From Lachnospiraceae bacterium (lineage in GTDB: Bacteria; Bacillota; Clostridia; Lachnospirales; Lachnospiraceae), in contig CAAFTS010000012.1 in NCBI GenBank assembly GCA_900765975.1, positions 1 to 7,892 of the forward strand: DNA of 7,892 bases, read 5' to 3'. Made by a program: the position numbers and the translations under genes. Positions 1 to 7,162 of this stretch are shown one piece after another. Position 1 is the stretch's first letter. Every line of letters starts with the position of its first letter. Below the pieces are notes generated by a model that was given only the letters and a program-made list of their open reading frames with translations, was not told where the DNA came from and made no database searches.

Positions 1-483
1 CTTTGCATCAATTTCTGCTGCAAGAGGAGCAAGAAGATTACTATTTTCATCATACTTGTATGTTGCTACACCCATAACATTATACTCTGTAGTGTCACCT
101 GTAGCAATTACAAGATACGCTCCTGCTCCTAAATTATCAAACGTAACTGTAGACTCATTTATTCCTGTTTTTTCTGCTGTAGGAGTTATACCATCAGTTT
201 CAACTTTTTCCTTTAATCCTGCCCAATTAATATCTGCTGCACTTGCTTGAGTTGGGAATTTCACATAGTCCTGTGCCCAATCTGCTGCTACCCATTCTGA
301 ATTTTGAGCATTATGTGATACAACTTGATAGATTTTTACAGTTGTTTTATCATTCGGTGTTAACTTATTGATTGTAATACTTGCAGTTTGCGGTAACTCT
401 TCTGCTGCGTTTGCGGTCATTCCCAGACCCATAATCATTGCCATTGCCATGACCATTGCTAAGATTTTTTTGATTTTCTTCAT
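1..483 (-). CDS. Major (shaft) pilin subunit, fimbrial isopeptide-forming protein, 3' end missing
   Basis: This is the N-terminal 161 codons of an exported pilin subunit; the frame is still open at the window edge. A lysine-rich start (MKKIKKILAM) is followed by a methionine/alanine-rich hydrophobic core and a likely signal peptidase site after TANA (residue 26). The mature part begins with a beta strand of the type SITINKL. It then has KIYQVVS (about 50-56) and GAGAYLVIATGD (119-130) followed by YNVMGVATYKYDEN (134-147). These motifs are typical of the first domain of class C sortase-polymerised backbone pilins with isopeptide D2 domains. The pilin-motif lysine, the E-box and the LPxTG signal would lie beyond the window and are not seen. 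The start is supported by AAGGAG 7 nt upstream. The gene lies 99 nt downstream of the giant VWA/Cna-B protein, the usual tip-then-shaft order of such operons. It could instead be a minor basal pilin; the missing end would decide. Confidence 0.85.
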   Translation of the reverse strand, partial: MKKIKKILAMVMAMAMIMGLGMTANAAEELPQTASITINKLTPNDKTTVKIYQVVSHNAQNSEWVAADWAQDYVKFPTQASAADINWAGLKEKVETDGITPTAEKTGINESTVTFDNLGAGAYLVIATGDTTEYNVMGVATYKYDENSNLLAPLAAEIDAK

Positions 484-490
484 AATGTTT

Positions 491-496
491 CTCCTT
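491..496 (-). promoter_or_regulatory. Ribosome binding site of the pilin gene
   Basis: On the minus strand the sequence reads AAGGAG, 7 nt before the ATG at 483. It decides the start, because an in-frame ATG at 537 would add 18 highly charged residues ahead of the signal peptide and has no purine-rich site at a suitable distance. Confidence 0.8.
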
Positions 497-512
497 TTCT
501 TTCGAGGTGTTT

Positions 513-543
513 CCTCATTTTTTAGCTGCACCCTCATTTTTTT
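513..543 (-). repeat. Short direct repeat in the tip-to-pilin spacer
   Basis: The minus-strand 11-mer AAAAAATGAGG occurs twice within 31 nt (513-523 and 532-542) in the spacer between the adhesin stop and the pilin start. The copy nearer the pilin gene can also form a small hairpin with 504-507 (GAGG/CCTC, 5-nt loop). No U-tract follows, so it does not look like a terminator. Any role, for example in setting pilin expression relative to the tip protein, is speculation. Confidence 0.45.
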
Positions 544-582
544 GTTTGCGACTCGGAAGCCGCCGGAAATCGTTTTTTCATC

Positions 583-3500
583 TTATTTTCTTTCCAGCAC
601 CTCCCTGCGTCTTTTTTTATATACTATCAGTGACGCTGACATCATAAGCAGCACTCCACCGAATAGGTACCAATAGATTCCGGTTCCACCGGATTGTGGA
701 AGTTCGTAAAGTACATCGTTTTTCAAGGTAATCACAAAACCATTTTCAGCAGTTTGTGATGTAGAGATGTACTCTCCATATTTGGTGTTGTCTCCTACAG
801 ACTTTAATAATCCATTTTCAAATGTTAACATCCACTCTGTATCTAACAGCTGATATCCCGCCGGAGACTCTGTCTCCTTCAATGTATAGGTTCCATTCAA
901 TTCAGCCGGTTTTACCGTATCCGCCCAAGTCCATGCTACAACTCCATCTTTTTCAGATATACCCGTTGCCACCTGTTCTCCAACATCATTTTTTAAGGTA
1001 AACTTTGCTCCGCTAAGATACATCGGATTCTGTTCACCACTTGGAAGATTTGTCTTTACCAACTTCCAATTCAGCGTATTCTCAATTGTAAATACTTGAC
1101 GCCCTTTATCATCTGTTGTCACTGCGACTTTCGATGTATAATTGCCACAGCCTTCCACATTTTCAATTACTCGATAGTCATAACCTACTTTGAGATTACT
1201 TATCTCTTTTGCCCATGGCTCACTGTTTCCAGCTTCATCGTAAAGGCGATCATCCTTTAACAGATGAAATGTTCCATATTGCTTCCACTCATTCTTTCCC
1301 GTTTCTCTATATTCTATCGTAAACCGAATACCCGTCGGACGATCCTCTAAATCATTATCGTGCCATACCTTCTTCACAATAATTGACTTTGTAGAAATCG
1401 TATTTGTGAATGAGATTGCTGCTCCATTTCCTGTCTGAGTCACTTGCTTGGCTGCATTCAAGTAATTCTCAACTGTTACAGGCTCTTTAGCATCATATGA
1501 TGCATTCTTTTTCTCCAGAATAGTCAATTCTTTATGCCAGTTATTCTCTCTGTTCAACTCAACTTCATAAGTGTCGCCCTGACCATTGTCAACAGAAATA
1601 TTCAATGACTCCGGCCGCGTATGTAACGCATCATTATTGTCTTCCCATTTCTTATCAACCGTTATCTTATCGGTTTGAAGTACATTTGCTATATAGTAGC
1701 TTTCACTTGCACAGTTTGGATCATACGTGTTTGTAATAGTTACAACCGTTTTTTCTTTCTGATAATCATAGGAAATACTGCTGCTGTAACCTGCCGGTAT
1801 ATTTTCTTCCCGAACTGCATAAGTATACGAAACACTTTGGCTTCCCTCTGTATCTGTTAACGGCACATCTTTCCACGTATGTTTCCAGCCATTGTTTTCT
1901 GACAATATTGCCTCTTTGTATTTAACCGGATTTCCACTGTTTTTACTCTGATAAAGAGCTACCTTGACGTCTGACTTTGGAGCATTATCCCCTACCCAGT
2001 TTTTCACAACTTCAATTGTCTGTGTTGTTATCTTTGCATAGTTATTTGTAATAATTGCAGACTTTCGATCTGTTGCTATCTGATAGGATGGCTCGTAATC
2101 CGTAAGTTCTGTAAGTTCTTCTACTGTTCCAATCTTCTTTGTAATCGGAACACGTTTTTCCAGTTTCCATTTATTCGCTTTTGCTAATGTCAGATTCTCA
2201 GATGTTCCATCTGTATAGGTAACTTTTATTTCTACCTCATTAACCGGCACATTTACGTTACTTGGCTGATTCCATCTCTTTTCAAACTTCAAAGTGTGAT
2301 CCAAGACCTGAACAACCGGCATCGGATATGTACTTTCTCCGTCCTTATTATTAACAGTATAAGTAACTTTTGCACTATCTTTTTCATTTGAATAGAATCC
2401 AGCTTTTCCTGCACTCGTAATACCAGTGCCCGCTTCTCCTACCGAACCTTCCGGATAACCACTATTTTTCGCGTAATACTCATTTGCCGTTTCATTTGGT
2501 TTAATCGTTGTACTAACAGTATAGGTTGCTCCATCATCCAGCTTACCTGTAAACCTTACACGAACCGTTTTTCCATTCTTTTCCAACTCATAATCGCTGC
2601 CTTCATTCAACGTAGTCACAGTCCCATTCGCAGAACGTTTTGTAACAGTAATATTTCCATCTACGAAATCTACATATTGACTTAACGTATCTGTAATCCC
2701 AACACTTTCATAAGCCGGAATAATTACCTGCAAAATATCATTCAACGCTGCACTTAAATCCTCACCATTTTTCAATTCATGATGGTCAATAGTAAGTTGC
2801 TCATTGAACGTGCTCATTCCTGATTGTGTTGAACGATTCAGGTATACAGAATAGAATTTTGAATTCTTTAATGCAGTGGATTTATTTACTCTCTCTGCCG
2901 CATCTTTATAATAAGAAGATCTCGTTGAGCTTCCACTTCCTATCTGTGTATATTGTGTTCCCCACCAAGATTCATCATTACCCATTGTATAGGTCGGTTC
3001 TCCATCCGAAAGGAAGATTACAACTTTTTCATTCTTACTGTTTGCTCGCTTTGCAAGAGTTTCCGATGCTTTCTCCATCGCATAGGTCCAGTTTGTTCCG
3101 CCTGTTGCCCGAAGTCTGTTAATGGCCTTTTCCAAATCCTGTTTATTGCTGGATGTATACCAGTCGCTCACTCTCGTTTCGTCCATTCCTGCAAAAGAAA
3201 CGTAAGCAACAGAATTCACATTTCCTTCTGTCTTAAAGATTTGATCGATAACACCATTTTCTGTCAAAAGACTCTTTACATTTCTAAGCAAACCATAATC
3301 TGCCATACTTCCGGATGTATCGATTACAAAGAGTACGTCTACACCGGTTGCTTCTCCGGTTGCCCCTGTTACATCCAGATTCAATGTATAATTACCATCT
3401 GCTTTATTGTATTCCACATACTTATTATGAGTAGGAGCCCCCAGTTCCGTTCCATCGCCATTCTCTACGGCAGCGGTAGAAGTACTATTCATCTTAGCTG

Positions 3501-6500
3501 TCGCTCTCGCCGCCCTTGTTTTAACAGTTGGTTCGGTAATAGACGTACTATCAAATACCTTCTCATACTCACTTCCATCACCTTCTAAAGCAGATTCACT
3601 GGCAGCTTCATAAACATAATCACTGGTGTTCTCACCTTCTGTTATCGTATAGTGAATCAATACTTTTGCATCATTATAATTATAATAAACCGGTACTTCC
3701 CATGACGTCTTCCAATCATCTTTTGCTTCGAGTGTTTTTATTAACTCAATTCCCAATTGATCAGATGTCAATGTTTTCTCTGTCAGTTTTCCATTTTCCA
3801 CAACTTCTATTGTAGGAACAAGAGTTACTTCCAGACTTCCTGGTCGTGTTTTAAACTGATCATCACTATCGTCCCAAACCTTTGTGAAGTTGATGGTTTT
3901 ATTTTCGGAACGCTGATACTTATTATGAAATGTTACTTCTGAGATTGTTTTTCCCGTCAATGTAAAAGTAACACGATCTGTTCCTTCTACCTTGCTCGGC
4001 TCACTCTCTCCTTTACGAATCTGAGCCTCAGCTTCAGCAGTAAGACTATATCCATCTACCTCTGCTTGCTGCTCAGTAATTGTTACTTCATATTCTTTTC
4101 CAGCAGTTATTTTTTTATTTGCCAACGTGTAAATCAAAGACCCCGCCGCAGTTTCAATCATGTCAGACTGTGTAATCTCTTTTTTACCAAAGAGCTTTAT
4201 AATCTCGGCATTCGATAACTCGTTGTCTCCCTTTTTTGCAGAAATCACAAATTTAATATTGTTCTGCACTGTCTGCATCGTGGTATTATCAAGTCCCGCG
4301 AAATTCTTTGTAATCTGAAGTGTAAACTCTTCATCACTTACTTCCGGAAGTTGCTGGGAGAAACCAACATCATCCAGGAAGTTACCAACCGTTGGATTAT
4401 TAGATGCAGTCGCACCTGCTACAAAGAAGAATCTTGTCAAACTTGCAGTCGGAACATAACCCGTTCCGTTAAATCTGTGCCAATTCTGGTCATTACTAGT
4501 AATTCGGATAATTCGAATTCCATCTTGATCATAAAGTGTCTTGTCTCCAACTCCAATATAGTTTTGCTTTATATTAATGTTAAGATTTGACAAGTAACGT
4601 CCTAAATTTTCCTGTGTTGTTAAATCGTTATCTTCGGCTATTTTCGTCGGCATCACAATTAAATACATTGTATCGTATTCTTCTGTTTTGCTTTTTTCAT
4701 TTCCTCTAGCTCTGTGCTGCAAAGAGTAATTTAATGGTGTGCCTTCCATTGTTAATACATCTTGATATAACGCTCCTGCTGTATCCGCATTTAATTCTGC
4801 AAACTGGGATCCATCTGGTGCTGACTTTGACCAGTCTCCTTGCCATTTATAATTACCTTCTTGATCCCTATAGTTCTGATTTGCAATTTCAATTGCGTAT
4901 CCATTAGTCGAAACTCCAGTAGACTGCCATACACCTTTCTTTGATGCATAACCTTCATTACTATAGAATGTAGAGTAATCTGCAGTTTTGACATCTTCAA
5001 AACTTCCATTCTGCAATTCATCATAATATGGTACTTGGAATGGTTCTGATTCAACTGTTTTTCCAGTTGATAATGTTGCCTTTACCTTATACCATTTCCT
5101 TGCCCCAGTGTCATATGCCGGATATAAGAACTGCCCATCCTCGGATAAATTAGATTTATCACCTTGATAACGAATCTGTTCCACCTCTTGGTATGTGCCG
5201 GATTTTTCATCCGCTCTAGACCATATATACTTTGTTACCGTCTCATCACTTTCCGGTGTATATACTGCCTCTAACGCTCCACTTTCTACAATATCATCGT
5301 TAATTGTAATTATTCCTGTCTTTTCATATATAAAGTATATATGTCCGTCTTTCTTATCATCCGAATCCAGCCAGTCAGTATAGCTCTGCGCTCCGCTTTT
5401 TTTGTATTGAATCAAATATACGGTGTGCAACAAACGAGAGGCAGTCGTACTATAAAGCTCCGTAATGGAATCTCCATTTTTTCCATCAGCTTTTGTATCC
5501 CGATATTTATACCCCGGAATCTCAACCTGATACTCGCTGTTCGTTAAATCAATTGCCTGATTTTTCCTATTAATCGTTATATTCTGAGGTTTCTTTCCGT
5601 CCATCTCACTGTCAGGAATTTCCACCAGTTTGCCATTTTCATCTGTATACACATAATGCGCCGTAACCTGTAATTGACTCCATCTACTATATTTCCAAGT
5701 AATTGTAAATGTAGAAAAACTCTCTGTTCTTACTTCTACCTTTTCAACTTCACCACTGTCTGTTGTCTGCAATGTATCCAGCTGACCGGCTTCGTTCATA
5801 TCAACAACTTCTTTTACATTTCCTTTTTTATCTTCTTCCAAATGAAATACGCTTACCTCAGCTGTTTGCTTTTCTTTACTCTTCTCAATATTTGGTTTTG
5901 CTGCATCGTTATATTCAATTGTAACTTTTACTTCACTGTTTGGTTCTACCTTGTTTCCTTCAGCATCCACAAAAGTAATATCGTATGCTAAGAACCCACC
6001 TAGTTCTTTTTTCTCTTTTTCTACTTTCTCCTGAACCTGTTTTTCTACTTCAGCATACTGTTCTTTTGTATCCTTATCATCCTTCTTGATTGGTACAACC
6101 TTCAGTTCTGCATTTTTTGGAATTGCTCCTTCTTTCACTTCACTGACATTGATTGTTACCTCTTTATTTTTATATGTAAGAGTTTTCAGGTTTTCTTTTT
6201 CTTCTGTCTCCGTTCCTTCTGTTGTCTCTTCTTTTACTTCTTCTTTATTCTCGATCGGTTTTTGTTCCTCAAGATAACATCCATATACAGTAGAACGTCT
6301 TCCCTCTGTAACAATCTCATTTGCTTTCCCGTCACTATGAAGAGTAATCTCTGTCAGGTCATATTCTTCATCGATATTCTCAATGCTTGCTCCGGCATTT
6401 TGAAGCTCTTCAATCTTGTCTGTCTTCTGTGGAATCTCAACGATTTCCTCAGCCTGATTACCTGCCGGTGAATAAGCTTCATTATAATAGAAGACATTCG

Positions 6501-7134
6501 CTTTTTTTACATCATCAACTTTGTAATCTCTCGGCTGGAATGTAAGCTTCACTTCTCTTCCCGGCTCAACAGTGATTCCATTCACCTGAAACTCTACTTT
6601 ATATAAGAAGAAACTGCCTAACTTCTGCTCTTCTGTGAGCTTCTCATTTGCCAATCTTGTAATCGCATCTGTCAATTCGGCATCAATTTTACTAACCTTC
6701 ATTGTCACTTCATCAGAATTGGCATCAAATGTGTCTTCCTTAATATCTGCAAAAATTATTGCCTCTGTCTGCCCCTGATCATCTTGGATTTCCTGTTTCA
6801 GTTGCAATGCTTCTTGCTTCTTTTCTTCCGGCTGCTCAAGAGCAGCTTCCTCAACTATCGATTCTTCTGTCGGCTGTTCTGTAATTGCTTCTTCTGCAAC
6901 AGGTTCTTCTACTGTTGTTTCTTCCGGTACAACCTCTTCTGTCACTTCCGGATTTTCAACTACAGGCTCTTCCGTAACACTTTCTTCATCAACAACAGGT
7001 TCCGCTGTCATATTCTCTGTTGTCTCATCCGCTGCTTTTACCTGATCCATCATCGCGAATCCATTGTCAAACGCGATCCCCATCAGCAGCATGATCACTA
7101 AACAAAAGGCGATCCCTCTTTTTATCCTTTTCAT
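583..7134 (-). CDS. Giant LPxTG-class VWA/Cna-B surface protein, probable pilus tip adhesin
   Basis: A 2183-residue exported, wall-anchored protein. Visible in order: signal peptide (about 1-34, cleavage near VKA); Glu/Val/Thr-rich acidic stalk (36-108); two homologous modules (about 125-290 and 317-482); a beta-rich stretch (486-580); an Ig-like segment (632-702); a carbohydrate-binding-like beta-sandwich (704-930, opening NGSFED, closing GNFLDDVGF); Cna-B-like domains at 934-1075 and 1078-about 1180; VWA (about 1264-1475) with complete MIDAS residues D1272, S1274, S1276, T1347 and D1377; a post-VWA beta region (1476-1610); Cna-B domains at 1612-1700, 1704-1805, 1822-1912 and 1916-2020; a SpaA-type domain (2022-2142); LPQSG (2145-2149); a membrane segment (2153-2172); and a KKRRR tail. 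Candidate isopeptide Lys/Glu/Asn sets include K1711/E1776 or E1777/N1802, K1922/E1991/N2019 and K2027/E2087/N2139. VWA tip pilins such as RrgA and SpaC share this logic but are usually much shorter. The ATG at 7134 lies 10 nt after AGGAGG; a TTG at 7143 abuts that site and cannot be used. The tip-adhesin role is inferred from the domains and the following pilin gene. Confidence 0.93.
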   Translation of the reverse strand: MKRIKRGIAFCLVIMLLMGIAFDNGFAMMDQVKAADETTENMTAEPVVDEESVTEEPVVENPEVTEEVVPEETTVEEPVAEEAITEQPTEESIVEEAALEQPEEKKQEALQLKQEIQDDQGQTEAIIFADIKEDTFDANSDEVTMKVSKIDAELTDAITRLANEKLTEEQKLGSFFLYKVEFQVNGITVEPGREVKLTFQPRDYKVDDVKKANVFYYNEAYSPAGNQAEEIVEIPQKTDKIEELQNAGASIENIDEEYDLTEITLHSDGKANEIVTEGRRSTVYGCYLEEQKPIENKEEVKEETTEGTETEEKENLKTLTYKNKEVTINVSEVKEGAIPKNAELKVVPIKKDDKDTKEQYAEVEKQVQEKVEKEKKELGGFLAYDITFVDAEGNKVEPNSEVKVTIEYNDAAKPNIEKSKEKQTAEVSVFHLEEDKKGNVKEVVDMNEAGQLDTLQTTDSGEVEKVEVRTESFSTFTITWKYSRWSQLQVTAHYVYTDENGKLVEIPDSEMDGKKPQNITINRKNQAIDLTNSEYQVEIPGYKYRDTKADGKNGDSITELYSTTASRLLHTVYLIQYKKSGAQSYTDWLDSDDKKDGHIYFIYEKTGIITINDDIVESGALEAVYTPESDETVTKYIWSRADEKSGTYQEVEQIRYQGDKSNLSEDGQFLYPAYDTGARKWYKVKATLSTGKTVESEPFQVPYYDELQNGSFEDVKTADYSTFYSNEGYASKKGVWQSTGVSTNGYAIEIANQNYRDQEGNYKWQGDWSKSAPDGSQFAELNADTAGALYQDVLTMEGTPLNYSLQHRARGNEKSKTEEYDTMYLIVMPTKIAEDNDLTTQENLGRYLSNLNINIKQNYIGVGDKTLYDQDGIRIIRITSNDQNWHRFNGTGYVPTASLTRFFFVAGATASNNPTVGNFLDDVGFSQQLPEVSDEEFTLQITKNFAGLDNTTMQTVQNNIKFVISAKKGDNELSNAEIIKLFGKKEITQSDMIETAAGSLIYTLANKKITAGKEYEVTITEQQAEVDGYSLTAEAEAQIRKGESEPSKVEGTDRVTFTLTGKTISEVTFHNKYQRSENKTINFTKVWDDSDDQFKTRPGSLEVTLVPTIEVVENGKLTEKTLTSDQLGIELIKTLEAKDDWKTSWEVPVYYNYNDAKVLIHYTITEGENTSDYVYEAASESALEGDGSEYEKVFDSTSITEPTVKTRAARATAKMNSTSTAAVENGDGTELGAPTHNKYVEYNKADGNYTLNLDVTGATGEATGVDVLFVIDTSGSMADYGLLRNVKSLLTENGVIDQIFKTEGNVNSVAYVSFAGMDETRVSDWYTSSNKQDLEKAINRLRATGGTNWTYAMEKASETLAKRANSKNEKVVIFLSDGEPTYTMGNDESWWGTQYTQIGSGSSTRSSYYKDAAERVNKSTALKNSKFYSVYLNRSTQSGMSTFNEQLTIDHHELKNGEDLSAALNDILQVIIPAYESVGITDTLSQYVDFVDGNITVTKRSANGTVTTLNEGSDYELEKNGKTVRVRFTGKLDDGATYTVSTTIKPNETANEYYAKNSGYPEGSVGEAGTGITSAGKAGFYSNEKDSAKVTYTVNNKDGESTYPMPVVQVLDHTLKFEKRWNQPSNVNVPVNEVEIKVTYTDGTSENLTLAKANKWKLEKRVPITKKIGTVEELTELTDYEPSYQIATDRKSAIITNNYAKITTQTIEVVKNWVGDNAPKSDVKVALYQSKNSGNPVKYKEAILSENNGWKHTWKDVPLTDTEGSQSVSYTYAVREENIPAGYSSSISYDYQKEKTVVTITNTYDPNCASESYYIANVLQTDKITVDKKWEDNNDALHTRPESLNISVDNGQGDTYEVELNRENNWHKELTILEKKNASYDAKEPVTVENYLNAAKQVTQTGNGAAISFTNTISTKSIIVKKVWHDNDLEDRPTGIRFTIEYRETGKNEWKQYGTFHLLKDDRLYDEAGNSEPWAKEISNLKVGYDYRVIENVEGCGNYTSKVAVTTDDKGRQVFTIENTLNWKLVKTNLPSGEQNPMYLSGAKFTLKNDVGEQVATGISEKDGVVAWTWADTVKPAELNGTYTLKETESPAGYQLLDTEWMLTFENGLLKSVGDNTKYGEYISTSQTAENGFVITLKNDVLYELPQSGGTGIYWYLFGGVLLMMSASLIVYKKRRREVLERK
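604..702 (-). other. Cell-wall sorting signal region (LPQSG, membrane segment, basic tail)
   Basis: This encodes residues 2145-2177: LPQSG, then GTG, about 20 hydrophobic residues and KKRRR. A sortase would be expected to cut between Ser and Gly and join the protein to a pilin lysine or to peptidoglycan. Serine replaces the usual threonine at position four. Asn2139, just before the motif, is the likely closing isopeptide residue of the SpaA domain, so the last folded domain abuts the cleavage site. Confidence 0.85.
1075..2301 (-). repeat. Tandem array of four Cna-B domains in the adhesin
   Basis: This encodes residues 1612-2020, four consecutive Cna-B-type modules. Each opens with a lysine two residues before a tryptophan (K1619-R-W, K1711-N-W, K1828-K-W, K1922-V-W). 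Each closes with an Asn in an ITNNY, ITNTY, FTNTI or IENTL strand (N1697, N1802, N1911, N2019). These Lys and Asn residues are the expected partners of intramolecular isopeptide bonds, with a catalytic Glu between them (clear at E1776/E1777 and E1991, less clear in the other two). The array probably forms a rigid stalk between the VWA head and the wall. The copies are divergent in sequence, so this is an old duplication and not a recent DNA repeat. Confidence 0.85.
2710..3345 (-). other. VWA domain of the adhesin, intact MIDAS
   Basis: This encodes residues about 1264-1475. The first strand, VDVLFVIDTSGSM, carries the DxSxS motif (D1272, S1274, S1276). T1347 in GGTNWTYAM and D1377 in FLSDGEP complete the metal-ion-dependent adhesion site. 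All five residues are present, so divalent-metal-dependent ligand binding is plausible. A polar Ser/Gly/Tyr-rich stretch after SDGEP (about 1384-1412) is a candidate ligand-facing loop. Confidence 0.9.
4345..5025 (-). other. Carbohydrate-binding-like beta-sandwich domain of the adhesin
   Basis: This encodes residues about 704-930. It opens with LQNGSFED and has a GSQFAELNADTAGALYQDV segment in the middle. It closes with TRFFFVAGAT and GNFLDDVGF. The N-G-x-F-E opening and the x-DDV-x-F closing strand are the pattern of jelly-roll domains of the CBM4/9-like or galactose-binding type. The fold is inferred from this pattern; the ligand cannot be read from the sequence. Confidence 0.65.
5689..6762 (-). 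repeat. Two homologous N-terminal modules of the adhesin
   Basis: Residues about 125-290 and 317-482 share an ordered set of motifs. These are DEVTMKVS against KEVTINVS, LGSFFLYKVEF against LGGFLAYDITF, and VEPGREVKLT against VEPNSEVKVT. They are joined by a Glu/Lys/Thr-rich linker (about 291-316). The second copy also carries GAIPKNAELKVVPI and ends with SFSTFTITW; the first copy is weaker in those parts. They look like duplicated all-beta domains near the distal end of the protein. Their function is unknown. Confidence 0.7.
6811..7029 (-). repeat. Low-complexity acidic stalk coding region
   Basis: This encodes residues 36-108 directly after the signal peptide. It is dominated by Glu, Val, Thr, Ala and Pro, with degenerate repeats such as TEEPVVE, VEEPVAE and TEEVVPE. 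It is probably an extended, disordered, strongly negative segment. In the DNA it appears as irregular ttcttc/gaagaa-type runs, which could vary in length between strains. Confidence 0.75.
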
Positions 7135-7144
7135 AATCTGCAAA

Positions 7145-7150
7145 CCTCCT
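7145..7150 (-). promoter_or_regulatory. Ribosome binding site of the giant adhesin
   Basis: On the minus strand a perfect AGGAGG lies 10 nt before the ATG at 7134. It rules out the in-frame TTG at 7143, which begins one base after the site. Confidence 0.85.
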
Positions 7151-7162
7151 ATCCCACGTCTT

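Noticed and set aside
385..396. LPQT near the N-terminus of the mature pilin (residues 30-33), resembling a sorting motif
   Set aside because: It is followed by Ala, not Gly, lies just after the signal peptide, and has no hydrophobic tail behind it, so it is a chance match.
612..618. Run of seven A residues (minus strand) near the adhesin 3' end as a phase-variation tract
   Set aside because: It encodes the lysines after the membrane segment; slippage would alter only the last few cytoplasmic residues, and seven is short for a contingency tract.
2953..3588. Plus-strand reading frame of 211 codons
   Set aside because: It lies wholly antisense to the VWA and neighbouring coding region, is rich in Cys/Ile/Ser in a way typical of shadow translations, and shows no motif or credible ribosome binding site.
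4791..5054. Minus-strand 87-codon reading frame
   Set aside because: It is an alternative frame inside the adhesin gene with no domain signal.
7135..7143. TTG start for the adhesin adding MQI
   Set aside because: The TTG begins one base after the AGGAGG site, too close for initiation; the ATG at 7134 has a 10-nt spacer.
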